Assembly: GCA_019058275.1 (NCBI GenBank)
Contig: JAHLVW010000066.1
Span: 230,781 to 294,780 of the forward strand
Direction: 5' to 3'
DNA from: Candidatus Heimdallarchaeota archaeon
Lineage (GTDB): Archaea > Asgardarchaeota > Heimdallarchaeia > JABLTI01
Length of the DNA stretch: 64,000 nt
The notes under the pieces are model-generated. The model saw only the letters and a program-made list of their open reading frames with translations. It ran no database searches and was not told where the DNA came from. The stretch's first letter is position 1; each line of letters begins with the position of its first letter. Of the stretch, positions 26,608 to 34,711 are shown piece after piece. A program made the translations under genes and the position numbers.

Positions 26608-27849
26608 TTATGAGTAGATTACTTTTTCTCTTTCAATAGCTTTTGTAGCAATTACAATTAGTAATGCAAATAAACCAATAAATAATGCTAGGAATAATCC
26701 ATCAATCCACCCAAAAGATCCATCTATCAATGCCATAATTGGATGATATATCCAATGAAATGGATTGATGTAAGTTATGAAAAGTGTAGATTGAGGATTG
26801 ATGACTATTGGAAAGAAAAATAGCATTCCAAGTAATATCACTACTGGAATACCAATAGTATCTGCTAATGGTTTCTTCAGAGTAGTTTCAAAAACGATCA
26901 ACATGGTTATTGCTAAACTAAGACAAAATACAATACTTAACAATAGGAGTATTCCATTACCTGATAAAATTGCGTTTAATGAAAGAATCAATGAGAAATC
27001 ATCAATAATATCATCGCCAAGTAATGCTGGTAACCCACCAATAAGTGAACCTGCAAAGTAAGCAGTTATCGATAAGAATGCTCCCATTACGCCAACGAGT
27101 ATTTTTGATAGTACAATATGAGACCTCTTTCTTGTTATTGTAAGCATAGTCTCTAGTGTACCGTCTTCACGCTCTTTTCCAAAACCAAAATTCTTTCCCA
27201 TGCTTATAGACATTGAAACAAAGAGCAAGATAGCATAACCAAAAGGTACAGCAAGTGAAAGTGTATCACTACTCCAACCCTCTTGCTCTACAGGAGGAGG
27301 AATATATTGGTCGGGTTCAACATCTGGCATATCAGAAACATTGTTTAAGAAAAGCATTCTATCTTCAATTGTTTCGTCAATCATGGTCATTGCTTGTGCA
27401 AAATACATACCTGCTCTTGTTCCTGAATCAGAAACGGTTCGAAATTCATAGCTAGATTGTCCATCAAAAGTAGTATCTAAAAAATTACTTGGAAAATAAA
27501 ATCCATATGAGCTATTAAGTGCTCCATCTCTGGAAGTTGTGAGTTTTATTATAACTTCAGGATTATTTCTAAAAAGCGCAGACATCTTATTGATAGCTTC
27601 TTGACCCAAATTAATATTGTAAGACGTTCCATTAACATGCAATTCTGCAGAACCAATATCTGCAGAACGAATGCTTATAGTCATTTCAAATGTATAACTG
27701 TCATTAAACATCATTGGTAAAGCAGTAAGTACAGCTATGATGGTAAATGGAATAATGAACATGAAGATTAGGTTCTTTTTAGTAAAAACTAGTTTGATGT
27801 CTTTCTTTAGTATTGCCAGAAATTGATTTGAACTATCGTTTTCGGTCAT
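26608..27849 (-). CDS. ABC-2 type transporter permease (NatB-like)
   Basis: A 413-residue membrane protein: one helix at about residues 25-48, an extracytoplasmic loop of about 150 residues, then five or six helices from residue 205 to the end. The cytosolic loop FGFGKEREDGTLETML is the conserved coupling segment of NatB/ABC-2 permeases (KERExGTLE). It pairs with the ATPase gene ending two bases upstream of its ATG and should export an ion, lipid or small molecule. Substrate unknown. The AKR gene follows closely. Confidence 0.88.
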   Translation of the reverse strand: MTENDSSNQFLAILKKDIKLVFTKKNLIFMFIIPFTIIAVLTALPMMFNDSYTFEMTISIRSADIGSAELHVNGTSYNINLGQEAINKMSALFRNNPEVIIKLTTSRDGALNSSYGFYFPSNFLDTTFDGQSSYEFRTVSDSGTRAGMYFAQAMTMIDETIEDRMLFLNNVSDMPDVEPDQYIPPPVEQEGWSSDTLSLAVPFGYAILLFVSMSISMGKNFGFGKEREDGTLETMLTITRKRSHIVLSKILVGVMGAFLSITAYFAGSLIGGLPALLGDDIIDDFSLILSLNAILSGNGILLLLSIVFCLSLAITMLIVFETTLKKPLADTIGIPVVILLGMLFFFPIVINPQSTLFITYINPFHWIYHPIMALIDGSFGWIDGLFLALFIGLFALLIVIATKAIEREKVIYS

Positions 27850-27851
27850 GA

Positions 27852-28643
27852 TTAATTTTCCTCCAATTCATTTCTCTCATGTGCGTTATGTTGTTCTTTT
27901 TGATAGCCATTTTCAAAGGCATAAATAATGGCGTTTTCAAAAGAATCTCCTGGAGCAAATGTCTCAATGACCTCTTGCTTTGTACCTTGAAAAATGAGCT
28001 TACCTTCTTTTAGTATACCAGCATGTGTTGCTAGATCCTCAAGATCTGAAGTTATGTGACTAGACATAAGAATTGTTTTATTCTCCTTTACAACTAGGTC
28101 TCTTAGAATATCTCTCACTTTTTTCGCTCGAGCGATATCCAAACCAGTTGTTGGTTCATCAAGAATAACTAATTCTTTACTCGAGATAATTGTTCTAATC
28201 AAACCAATGGCTCGTTTTTCTCCACCAGAAAGCTTGTTGAATTCGAGATCTAATTTATCTAACATATCAAGTTTTGTAAGGAGATCGACCATTTTATTAT
28301 GAGCATTTTCCTTATTCACACCGATTATGGATGTAAACAACAGAATATTATCTTTGGTTGAGAAGTCCTTATAACCAGCAGTAAATTGAGATAGAACGCC
28401 AATTTTGGATCTGATCTCTTCAGGATTCTTCGTAACTAGAACTCCTTGAACAACTACTTTGCCAGTTGCAGGTTTAAGAATCCCTGTTAAAATTCTAATT
28501 GTAGTTGTTTTACCTGCTCCATTTGGTCCCAATAAAGCATAAATGCTCCCTTTTGTAACTTGTAAATCAACATCTTTCAGAACCGTTTTTTCCCCAAATC
28601 TTTTACTAAGATTCTTTGTTTCAATTATGTATTCGTTTATAAT
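27852..28643 (-). CDS. ABC transporter ATPase (NatA-like), no canonical start codon
   Basis: The full ATPase reads IETKNLSKRFGEKTVLKDV upstream of Walker A GPNGAGKT, then LSGGEKRAIGLI as signature, VILDEPTTGLD as Walker B and the switch His in SSHIT. The frame is open only from 28655, after TAA at 28656-28658, and contains no ATG, GTG or TTG before the Walker A region; the only TTG (28532) is inside the P-loop and cannot be the start. ATT 28643 or ATA 28640, a few bases after GAGGGAT, are the best candidates. It is the energy subunit for the NatB-like permease directly downstream. Confidence 0.85.
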   Translation of the reverse strand: MINEYIIETKNLSKRFGEKTVLKDVDLQVTKGSIYALLGPNGAGKTTTIRILTGILKPATGKVVVQGVLVTKNPEEIRSKIGVLSQFTAGYKDFSTKDNILLFTSIIGVNKENAHNKMVDLLTKLDMLDKLDLEFNKLSGGEKRAIGLIRTIISSKELVILDEPTTGLDIARAKKVRDILRDLVVKENKTILMSSHITSDLEDLATHAGILKEGKLIFQGTKQEVIETFAPGDSFENAIIYAFENGYQKEQHNAHERNELEEN

Positions 28644-28869
28644 ATATCCCTCGTTTTACATAGATAATAGACTTGATTCTCATATAAATAAGAATTAACT
28701 CTCACACTATTTAAACATGTGCAATAAACCAGAAATAAGAAATTATGTAAAGGGTATAAAAATCAGCGGGAAAAATTTAAATTAATAATAAATTAAGTAG
28801 AAATAATAATGTCTCGGAACGAAAGACCAGTTTGTATTTAATTTAAAAAAAAAATTTCTTAGATTAAGG

Positions 28870-30618
28870 GTGGGTACTAAATCATTGGTAAAGAACAAGA
28901 ATAGTTGGTTAATTTATGCTTGCTTTATGATTATCCTAATAACAAACATTAATTTGCTGAGTAATTATACAACTGAAATTCCAGAACTATATAATCCTGA
29001 ACTTGTTGAAATAAAAGCATATTATCCTTCAGCATTAACTAGTCCGCTATTTACATTGGATATGTTAACCAATCAACTATCCACTAATTTTAGAGAGAAC
29101 ATTTGTTTAGAAGTACAAGAAGATTTGGAAGCAATTGGTATAGGTGTTAACTTAAATTCCTCAGATTGGACTTATGTGACAGATCAATTATTGAATAGAA
29201 ATGAATATGATATGTTTTTTGTTGGTTTATATGCAGGGATTTTATTTGATCCTGATTGGTCCCATTTATTCGCTGAAAATGGCTCATTAAGTGCTTATTT
29301 TGGTTATGATACATCAATGGATTACAATAGTACCTATGGTACAGGACTTAACCAATGGTATCTTGAACAAGGAAGGTTAATGATGCCTCCTAACTCCACG
29401 GCTAGAATAAATCACTATTGGGAATGGCAAGAGTATTTTATGAATGAGATATTATCATACATTCCTGGATTTTATGCGTTACATTTTGAATCAATGTGGT
29501 CTAATTTAAATGGTTATAATGCTACTGAAGGTTTATTGAAATCCTTAGGAAAAATGAGTTGGTCAGGATCACATTTAGGTCAAGCAAGTACCTCAGAGGT
29601 AGTACTCACAGATTGGATGTGGTTAAATCTTAATCCTTTAAGACATGAGGATGAGGTTGAGGTTGGAAATACATATATAAAAGATGCATTAATGGATCGG
29701 TTAGTTTATTATGATAGAGATTTAAACGTTTATCCTCATATCATCAGTGATTGGAACCATATAAATGATACCCATGTTCGTCTAACTGTAAGGGATGGTA
29801 TAAAGTGGCAAACTGATCCAGATAGTTTATTTCCAAATGAATATCTAGATGCAAGAGATGTTTATTTTTCATTATTTAGTTACAAAAATTTGGCTAATAT
29901 AACCAAAGATTGGATAGATGAAATAGAGATCATAGATGATCATACAGTTGATTTATTCATTGATGAGAATATTTCTACAATAACAAATGATCCTTATTGC
30001 AGTTATTTGAGAGAATTTAACGACATGAGTGTTTTACCTGAACATTATTTGAATCAAACGCAATTAGCAGATGGCATTACACCAAATATGACTCATTCAT
30101 CTTGGACAAAATTTAACACACAAGCATTTGGAACAGGTCCATTTGAACTATCAGCTTATTTAGATTATGATCATACAAATCTTACACTCTTTAATGATTC
30201 ATGGTGGTTTAACGCAACAGTAAACAACGACCCAAGACTTGATTTCACACAAAGATTTGGTGATTTTTCAGGAGGTATATCTGATCTAAGAATAATGGTT
30301 TACTATGATGAAACTGAGATACATAATGAATTTGAAGCAGGTAGACTAGATCTTATCGATATATCAGATAATCAAACAAAAAAAATAGAATATTCCGGTA
30401 ATTCAAATTATGATATTCAAACAAAAATAAGAACTACACACACATTTTGGGGTATCAACGTAAGAGAAAGTAGAGGAACACCAATGCAAAGCATGGATCC
30501 TTGTCCTCTTATACCAGGAATGACTGTTGGATTAGCTGTTAGAAAAGCAATTGCTCATGCAATAGATAAAGATAGTATAGCTAGCTTGTATGTAGGAGCA
30601 AATGGAAGAAGCAATTGA
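28870..30618 (+). CDS. Family 5 solute-binding protein, 3' end lost
   Basis: A 582-residue exported lipoprotein-free binding protein with an N-terminal hydrophobic segment (about 14-32). Residues 35-215 resemble the C-terminal lobe of dipeptide/oligopeptide-binding proteins (VQEDLEAIGIGV, DYDM-like NEYDMFFVGL), while residues 225-580 resemble the N-terminal lobe (LTVRDGIKWQT, IIDDHTVDLFI, GTGPFELSAY) up to VRKAIAHAIDKDSIASLYVG. The lobe that should follow is missing: the sequence passes at about 30600 into an oxidoreductase fragment in another frame. The gene is therefore truncated. Start GTG 28870, or TTG 28885 which has GGGTGGG upstream. It would have delivered peptides or sugars to an ABC importer not present here. 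Confidence 0.8.
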   Translation: MGTKSLVKNKNSWLIYACFMIILITNINLLSNYTTEIPELYNPELVEIKAYYPSALTSPLFTLDMLTNQLSTNFRENICLEVQEDLEAIGIGVNLNSSDWTYVTDQLLNRNEYDMFFVGLYAGILFDPDWSHLFAENGSLSAYFGYDTSMDYNSTYGTGLNQWYLEQGRLMMPPNSTARINHYWEWQEYFMNEILSYIPGFYALHFESMWSNLNGYNATEGLLKSLGKMSWSGSHLGQASTSEVVLTDWMWLNLNPLRHEDEVEVGNTYIKDALMDRLVYYDRDLNVYPHIISDWNHINDTHVRLTVRDGIKWQTDPDSLFPNEYLDARDVYFSLFSYKNLANITKDWIDEIEIIDDHTVDLFIDENISTITNDPYCSYLREFNDMSVLPEHYLNQTQLADGITPNMTHSSWTKFNTQAFGTGPFELSAYLDYDHTNLTLFNDSWWFNATVNNDPRLDFTQRFGDFSGGISDLRIMVYYDETEIHNEFEAGRLDLIDISDNQTKKIEYSGNSNYDIQTKIRTTHTFWGINVRESRGTPMQSMDPCPLIPGMTVGLAVRKAIAHAIDKDSIASLYVGANGRSN

Positions 30619-31177
30619 AATAATAAAACTACTCTGGACAGAACATAAAGTAACGTATGAGGGTAAGCATTACAAGATACAAGATGCTTTTTCAGCACCA
30701 AAACCTGTTCAGAAACCACATCCACCTGTAATGATTGGAGGAATGGGAGAAAAAGTGCTTCTTAAAATGGTTGCAAAACATGCTGATTAGTGCAACTTGA
30801 TGCCTAATGAAAGAACGCAACAAGCACTCGATGCCTTGAAAGAACATTGTAAGGAAATTGGTAGAGATTATTCAGATGTAAAGAAGAGTCTTTTTGTTGT
30901 AGGTATACCTGTTTTTGTTACAGAGTCCAAGGAAGAGCTTGATGGGTTTCTCAAAGAGTTAGCTGAAAGATATAGTCGACCTTTGAAACAAATAAAAGCA
31001 CGCTTCTCGAGTGGAGGTCCTGGTGTATGGGCAGGAACGCTAGAGGAAATAATAGAACGATTCCAATACTACATCGACATGGGTTTTGAATATTTCCAGG
31101 TCTTATTCAATGGACATGATGAAAAAATTGTTGATTATAGCAAGGATTTTGCTGAAAAAGTAATGAAGAAATTTTAA
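30602..31177 (+). pseudogene. C-terminal fragment of an F420/LLM luciferase-like oxidoreductase
   Basis: The frame from 30602 starts inside the fold with MEEAIEIIKLLWTEHKVTYEG, then PKPVQKPHPPVMIGG and VAKHAD, then a TAG at 30788-30790, and goes on in the same frame with a second 126-residue piece ending at 31177 (LEEIIERFQYYIDMGFEYFQ). These are the last 190 residues of luciferase-like, usually F420-dependent, oxidoreductases. The first 150-180 residues, including most of the cofactor site, are absent, replaced by the binding-protein gene in another frame. A separate start is possible at 30797 but the product could not be a full enzyme. Confidence 0.85.
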
Positions 31178-31199
31178 CTTCATTATTTTATTTTCTATT

Positions 31200-32264
31200 T
31201 TAGCTAATGTTTTCATTAATTTCTAGTTTCTCATAGAATTTTAAAACTGATAATGCATGAAATGTCAACCATTTGCTTTTTTGATTTACTTCCTCAATTT
31301 GTGTATGCATTGGTGATCTAGTTTTAATTTTATTAATCCATGCACCATTAACTGCATTGTTTTTGATTAATTCTAATGCATCAGACATTTGATTCGAATA
31401 CTTAACTTTTGCTGAGACTAACGATCGCATTGCATCCAATGCATCTGAAGTATAACTATGTGGAAAACTAAATTCTGTCCATCCAGTTTTAGCTACTTTT
31501 GCCATATCTGGATTTTCTTTCAGCATTCTCTTTTTTTCTTCTCTTCTTTGTTGACTGGTTAGTTTCTTTTCTCTTATGTATTTTAGATATTCATTATTTT
31601 TTTCAGGCAAATACTTGTAAATTTGGTTATCTAGTAATCTTTCAACACATAAATTAATTCCTTTAGTTACTCGAGGATTTCGTTTCTTTTCTGGAATCAT
31701 GCTCAATGCAAAAAGGATTTTTGGCATTACCATATAACAATTTTTCAACAACCCAATGGTTTGACACCGTATTTTACCATTTCTATCAACAAACCAATTA
31801 AGCAAAAATTCTAAAGCATTATGTGTGCGATCATCATCTAAATAATCATAATGAATCAAAACACGAAGCATGTTTGCAGTTAGACATTCTGCAACAAGGG
31901 AATTTGTACCAGAAACCAAAAAACCACCATTAGGTGCTTGTCCAGTTGAAAAAATATGTTCTATTGCATTTGTTATTCGCTTATTTTTCTGGGCATGCAT
32001 TTCATATAAAAATAAAAGCTGCCAATAAGTTCCCAAATATTTCTTGTAATTTTGGTTCTTTTTCTTATCAAACCAATAGCTATTTTCCTTTTGTTTAGCA
32101 AAGATGTCCGCGATAGGTTTGTAAGTATTTATTTTTTGAATAGTTTCTTGAATGATACTGGAATCCTCCTTTTCATCCAACAGTTTTGTAAGTGTGAGAT
32201 ATTTTACAGGAGGATTTTCATCTTCTAAAAGCCAATTGATAATACTGTTATCTACCTTATACAA
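31200..32264 (-). CDS. Alpha-toroid (prenyltransferase/squalene-cyclase-like) helical protein
   Basis: A 354-residue soluble protein with repeated helix pairs: WLLEDENPPVKYLTLTKLL at the start, LGTYWQLLFLYEM, a QAPNGGF turn near residue 107, ALEFLLNWFVDRNGKI and SYTSDALDAMRSL. The GG turns and paired helices resemble the alpha/alpha toroid of squalene cyclases and prenyltransferase beta subunits, but the DXDD acid motif of cyclases is absent, so catalysis is not supported. A Lys/Arg-rich insert covers residues 230-255. It converges with the oxidoreductase relic, separated by a T-rich 22-base gap. Confidence 0.6.
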   Translation of the reverse strand: MYKVDNSIINWLLEDENPPVKYLTLTKLLDEKEDSSIIQETIQKINTYKPIADIFAKQKENSYWFDKKKNQNYKKYLGTYWQLLFLYEMHAQKNKRITNAIEHIFSTGQAPNGGFLVSGTNSLVAECLTANMLRVLIHYDYLDDDRTHNALEFLLNWFVDRNGKIRCQTIGLLKNCYMVMPKILFALSMIPEKKRNPRVTKGINLCVERLLDNQIYKYLPEKNNEYLKYIREKKLTSQQRREEKKRMLKENPDMAKVAKTGWTEFSFPHSYTSDALDAMRSLVSAKVKYSNQMSDALELIKNNAVNGAWINKIKTRSPMHTQIEEVNQKSKWLTFHALSVLKFYEKLEINENIS

Positions 32265-32326
32265 GGTTATTCTACCCTAATTATCCAGTAAAATTTTTCA
32301 TAAAAGATTTTTGAAAACTTGGATTA

Positions 32327-32680
32327 TTAATGAAGTTTCTTTGTAAAAGCTACTACTATGTTTTTCCCACCATTCCAAACTTTGCCATATTTGAAATTTA
32401 ATTCCAAAACATTTGGTGATAATTCCTCTGGGCACAAACAAAACAAAGTCTTATTCCATTTAGCATTTCGTTTAATAAAATCTAGCAGTAAATCTCTAAT
32501 GTTTTTTGATGAACCATATAAAATTCCTTTAATAAATGCCACTTTATTTGTGTATGAATCTTTTTCAAGATATTCAAATAATAACGAGTCACTCACTATG
32601 TAAAAATTCATGTCGGGATTTGATTCAAAGTACTCCTTTTCTAATGGTGCATAATTCCAACCTATACATATCTCTTCCAT
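32327..32680 (-). CDS. C-terminal domain of the GNAT protein, shifted frame
   Basis: A 117-residue frame with strand/helix alternation and GWNYAPLEKEYFES at its start. It overlaps the 3' end of the acetyltransferase frame by 56 bases. The natural join is MYR from the upstream frame followed by GWNYAPL from this one, at about 32670, so I read it as the second domain of the same protein after a frame shift. No ribosome site favours independent translation from ATG 32680, although it is possible. On its own it matches no family I recognise. Confidence 0.5.
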   Translation of the reverse strand: MEEICIGWNYAPLEKEYFESNPDMNFYIVSDSLLFEYLEKDSYTNKVAFIKGILYGSSKNIRDLLLDFIKRNAKWNKTLFCLCPEELSPNVLELNFKYGKVWNGGKNIVVAFTKKLH

Positions 32681-33182
32681 TTGAAATCTTATTTAGAAAA
32701 AGTATTGCTTCAGCAGCATCAATATGAGTTGGTGTTTTATACTTTTCACTTAAATTGGGAAAATGTTCGTGTTTAAGATAAAAAGTAACCATTTCATGTC
32801 CTCTTTGAAATCTATTTAGTTCACCAATTCGACATGAACCTTTGTTCTCTGTTACTGTTTGAAAACCTATTTTCTCAAAATTTCTGCTTCTAGCTAATTC
32901 TTCGCCAAAATTAAAAAGAGCTGTTCCAATTCCCCTTTTCTGATATTCTCCATGAACTCTAATACTTTCAATCCAAGCAAATTTCTCTGTTTTTTCTGTT
33001 AAACAGCCTACCCCAACAAGCTTATCATCAAGAAAAGCCCCATAAATTAAACACTCAGAATTATGTATGTATGCACTTGCAGTTTCTCCTATTTTTGGAC
33101 TATTTAACAATCCCATTGAATCAGAGAGTTCCTTAATATCAGCAAGATCATTGTTATCAAGTTCTCGAAATGCCAGATTCAA
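32625..33182 (-). CDS. GNAT-family N-acetyltransferase
   Basis: About 185 residues of GNAT fold: a first strand NLAFRELDNNDLADIKELSD, the central IESIRVHGEYQKRGIGTALF with the acetyl-CoA loop (Q/RxxGxG/A as QKRGIG), and a following GFQTVTENKG. It transfers an acetyl group from acetyl-CoA to a small amine or protein N-terminus. The likely start is TTG 33182, with GGGG about eight bases upstream; the longer frame to 33329 would run into the promoter area of the divergent gene. The reading frame ends in a non-conserved tail at 32625, consistent with a shift near 32670. Confidence 0.75.
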   Translation of the reverse strand: MNLAFRELDNNDLADIKELSDSMGLLNSPKIGETASAYIHNSECLIYGAFLDDKLVGVGCLTEKTEKFAWIESIRVHGEYQKRGIGTALFNFGEELARSRNFEKIGFQTVTENKGSCRIGELNRFQRGHEMVTFYLKHEHFPNLSEKYKTPTHIDAAEAILFLNKISNGRDMYRLELCTIRKGVL

Positions 33183-33323
33183 ATTATTGACCCCATAGCT
33201 AATAGCTAATATTAATTTATTAATAAAAAAGCAATGATCAATCAATATTTTATTACTAACAATTTTCACTTCTACTTCAATAAATATAAAAACCAACAAT
33301 TGAAATAAACCAAGTGAAGTGTT

Positions 33324-34112
33324 TTGCATAGGGAATTGAACGAGTTAGAATATCTTAGCCTTGCAATTGGACAACCATTCAATGTAGCAGTTGTTTTAAG
33401 GATAAACGGAAAAATTAGCAAAAATTTAGTTGAAAAGTTAATGACTAAATTACAGAAAAGACATCCTTTGTTGCAGGTAAGACTTATATTTGATGATAAC
33501 AATCGCCCATATTCTACATCGAAAAATGTTGGAAAAATACCTGTAACTGAATACAAACGTGTAGATGATTCGCAAGCCATGAAAGAATTCCATAGACAAC
33601 TTACTACTCCATTCGATTTATCGAATAACAAGTTACCTCTAATTAGAGTAGTACTTTATTCTTCCACTGAAAAATCTGATTTAGTAGTTTGTTCTTACCA
33701 CACAATTTCAGATGGTTACTCTATGTTATTCTTAACTAAAGATTTGTTGAAATTCATGGCGAATCCTGATATGTCCATTGAGGTAATTGATTTTCCTACT
33801 AAAGATGTTGATTTATTCACACCAAAAGTTAGGAAAATGATACCTAAACGACCATTTTTCGCACATTTACTTCATATAGCACTTCGACTGTATAATTTCT
33901 TTCGTTATTTATTTGTAGGGAAAATAAAAACTGCTAAAATAAACGTTCATAAGGATGATTTAGAGATTCATTCAACTAAATTATCAAAAGAACAGTCAGC
34001 TAAATTCTTAGAAAAATGCAAAACTGAAAATATATCAGTGCATAGTGCTGTTAGTACAGTTTTTATCCATGAACATCCAATAATCGCCAGTCCTGTTAAC
34101 ATACGAAAATGA
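33324..34112 (+). CDS. Condensation-domain acyltransferase, 5' part up to an in-frame TGA
   Basis: A 262-residue frame of the condensation/PapA-type acyltransferase superfamily: LQKRHPLLQVRL near residue 45 and the catalytic SYHTISDGYSML (the HHxxxDG motif with Tyr at the first, non-catalytic position) at about 131-142. Such enzymes move acyl groups in lipid or peptide synthesis. The frame starts at TTG 33324 and meets TGA at 34110-34112; the same frame then continues with matching sequence to 34601. CGA to TGA would explain the stop. Divergent from the GNAT gene. Confidence 0.75.
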   Translation: MHRELNELEYLSLAIGQPFNVAVVLRINGKISKNLVEKLMTKLQKRHPLLQVRLIFDDNNRPYSTSKNVGKIPVTEYKRVDDSQAMKEFHRQLTTPFDLSNNKLPLIRVVLYSSTEKSDLVVCSYHTISDGYSMLFLTKDLLKFMANPDMSIEVIDFPTKDVDLFTPKVRKMIPKRPFFAHLLHIALRLYNFFRYLFVGKIKTAKINVHKDDLEIHSTKLSKEQSAKFLEKCKTENISVHSAVSTVFIHEHPIIASPVNIRK

Positions 34113-34601
34113 TTAAATCATGATGTTGGTGAAGCATTTGGTTTTTATTCTGGATTAGCTGTTTACAAACAAAAATATCGCAAAAGGTTGAACTTCTGGC
34201 AGAATGCTCGTAAAGTGCAAAAAAAATTGATGAAAAGTTTACGTGATAGAAAGCTCTTCTTTATACAAAAAATATTTTCAAAAGCAGCATCAGTTAAATT
34301 ACTTCGAAAAATTGGCACATTTTATGTTGAGATAATGACTAGAAAGAAACCTTTTTCATTAGATAATTTAGGATTATTAGACAAACACTTTCAAGATATT
34401 GATCTTAGTAAAATACCACCAATAGAAACATTTTATGGCGGAATTACGAGTCTTCTTGATGCGATAATAGTGCTATTCTATACGATTAGAGGGGAAATGC
34501 ATTTCATATATCACTATACTAAAAACAAATTTTCTTCTAAAGAAATAAAAACATACGCTGAAACCATACTACAAAGATTAGCAAATGCTGTAGGAATGTA
34601 A
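34113..34601 (+). pseudogene. Condensation-domain acyltransferase, 3' part after the TGA
   Basis: Directly after TGA 34110-34112, the same frame reads LNHDVGEAFGFYSGLAVY and goes on for about 160 codons, matching the second half of condensation-type acyltransferases (the FGNFVG-like region, then a helical lobe and GGITSLLDAIIVLFY). TTG 34188 is the first start-like codon, which would leave out the first 25 residues. With the upstream part the intact protein would be about 425 residues, normal for the superfamily. Confidence 0.7.
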
Positions 34602-34711
34602 AATCAATTATTCATCGAACTGTTTCGATAAATCATATTGACATTTACTAAAAACCTTGTGAATGATATCAAAGCGCCTTTGCGTAAAACAATTAGTTGA
34701 AATTAATAATC

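Noticed and set aside
28815..28835. GTCT...AGAC mini-hairpin before the binding-protein gene
   Set aside because: Four-base stem only; not distinguishable from chance.
30788..34112. Recoding of TAG (pyrrolysine) or TGA (selenocysteine)
   Set aside because: The TAG lies in a fragment without its N-terminus, no SECIS-like hairpin follows the TGA, and both codons end intact genes elsewhere in the window.
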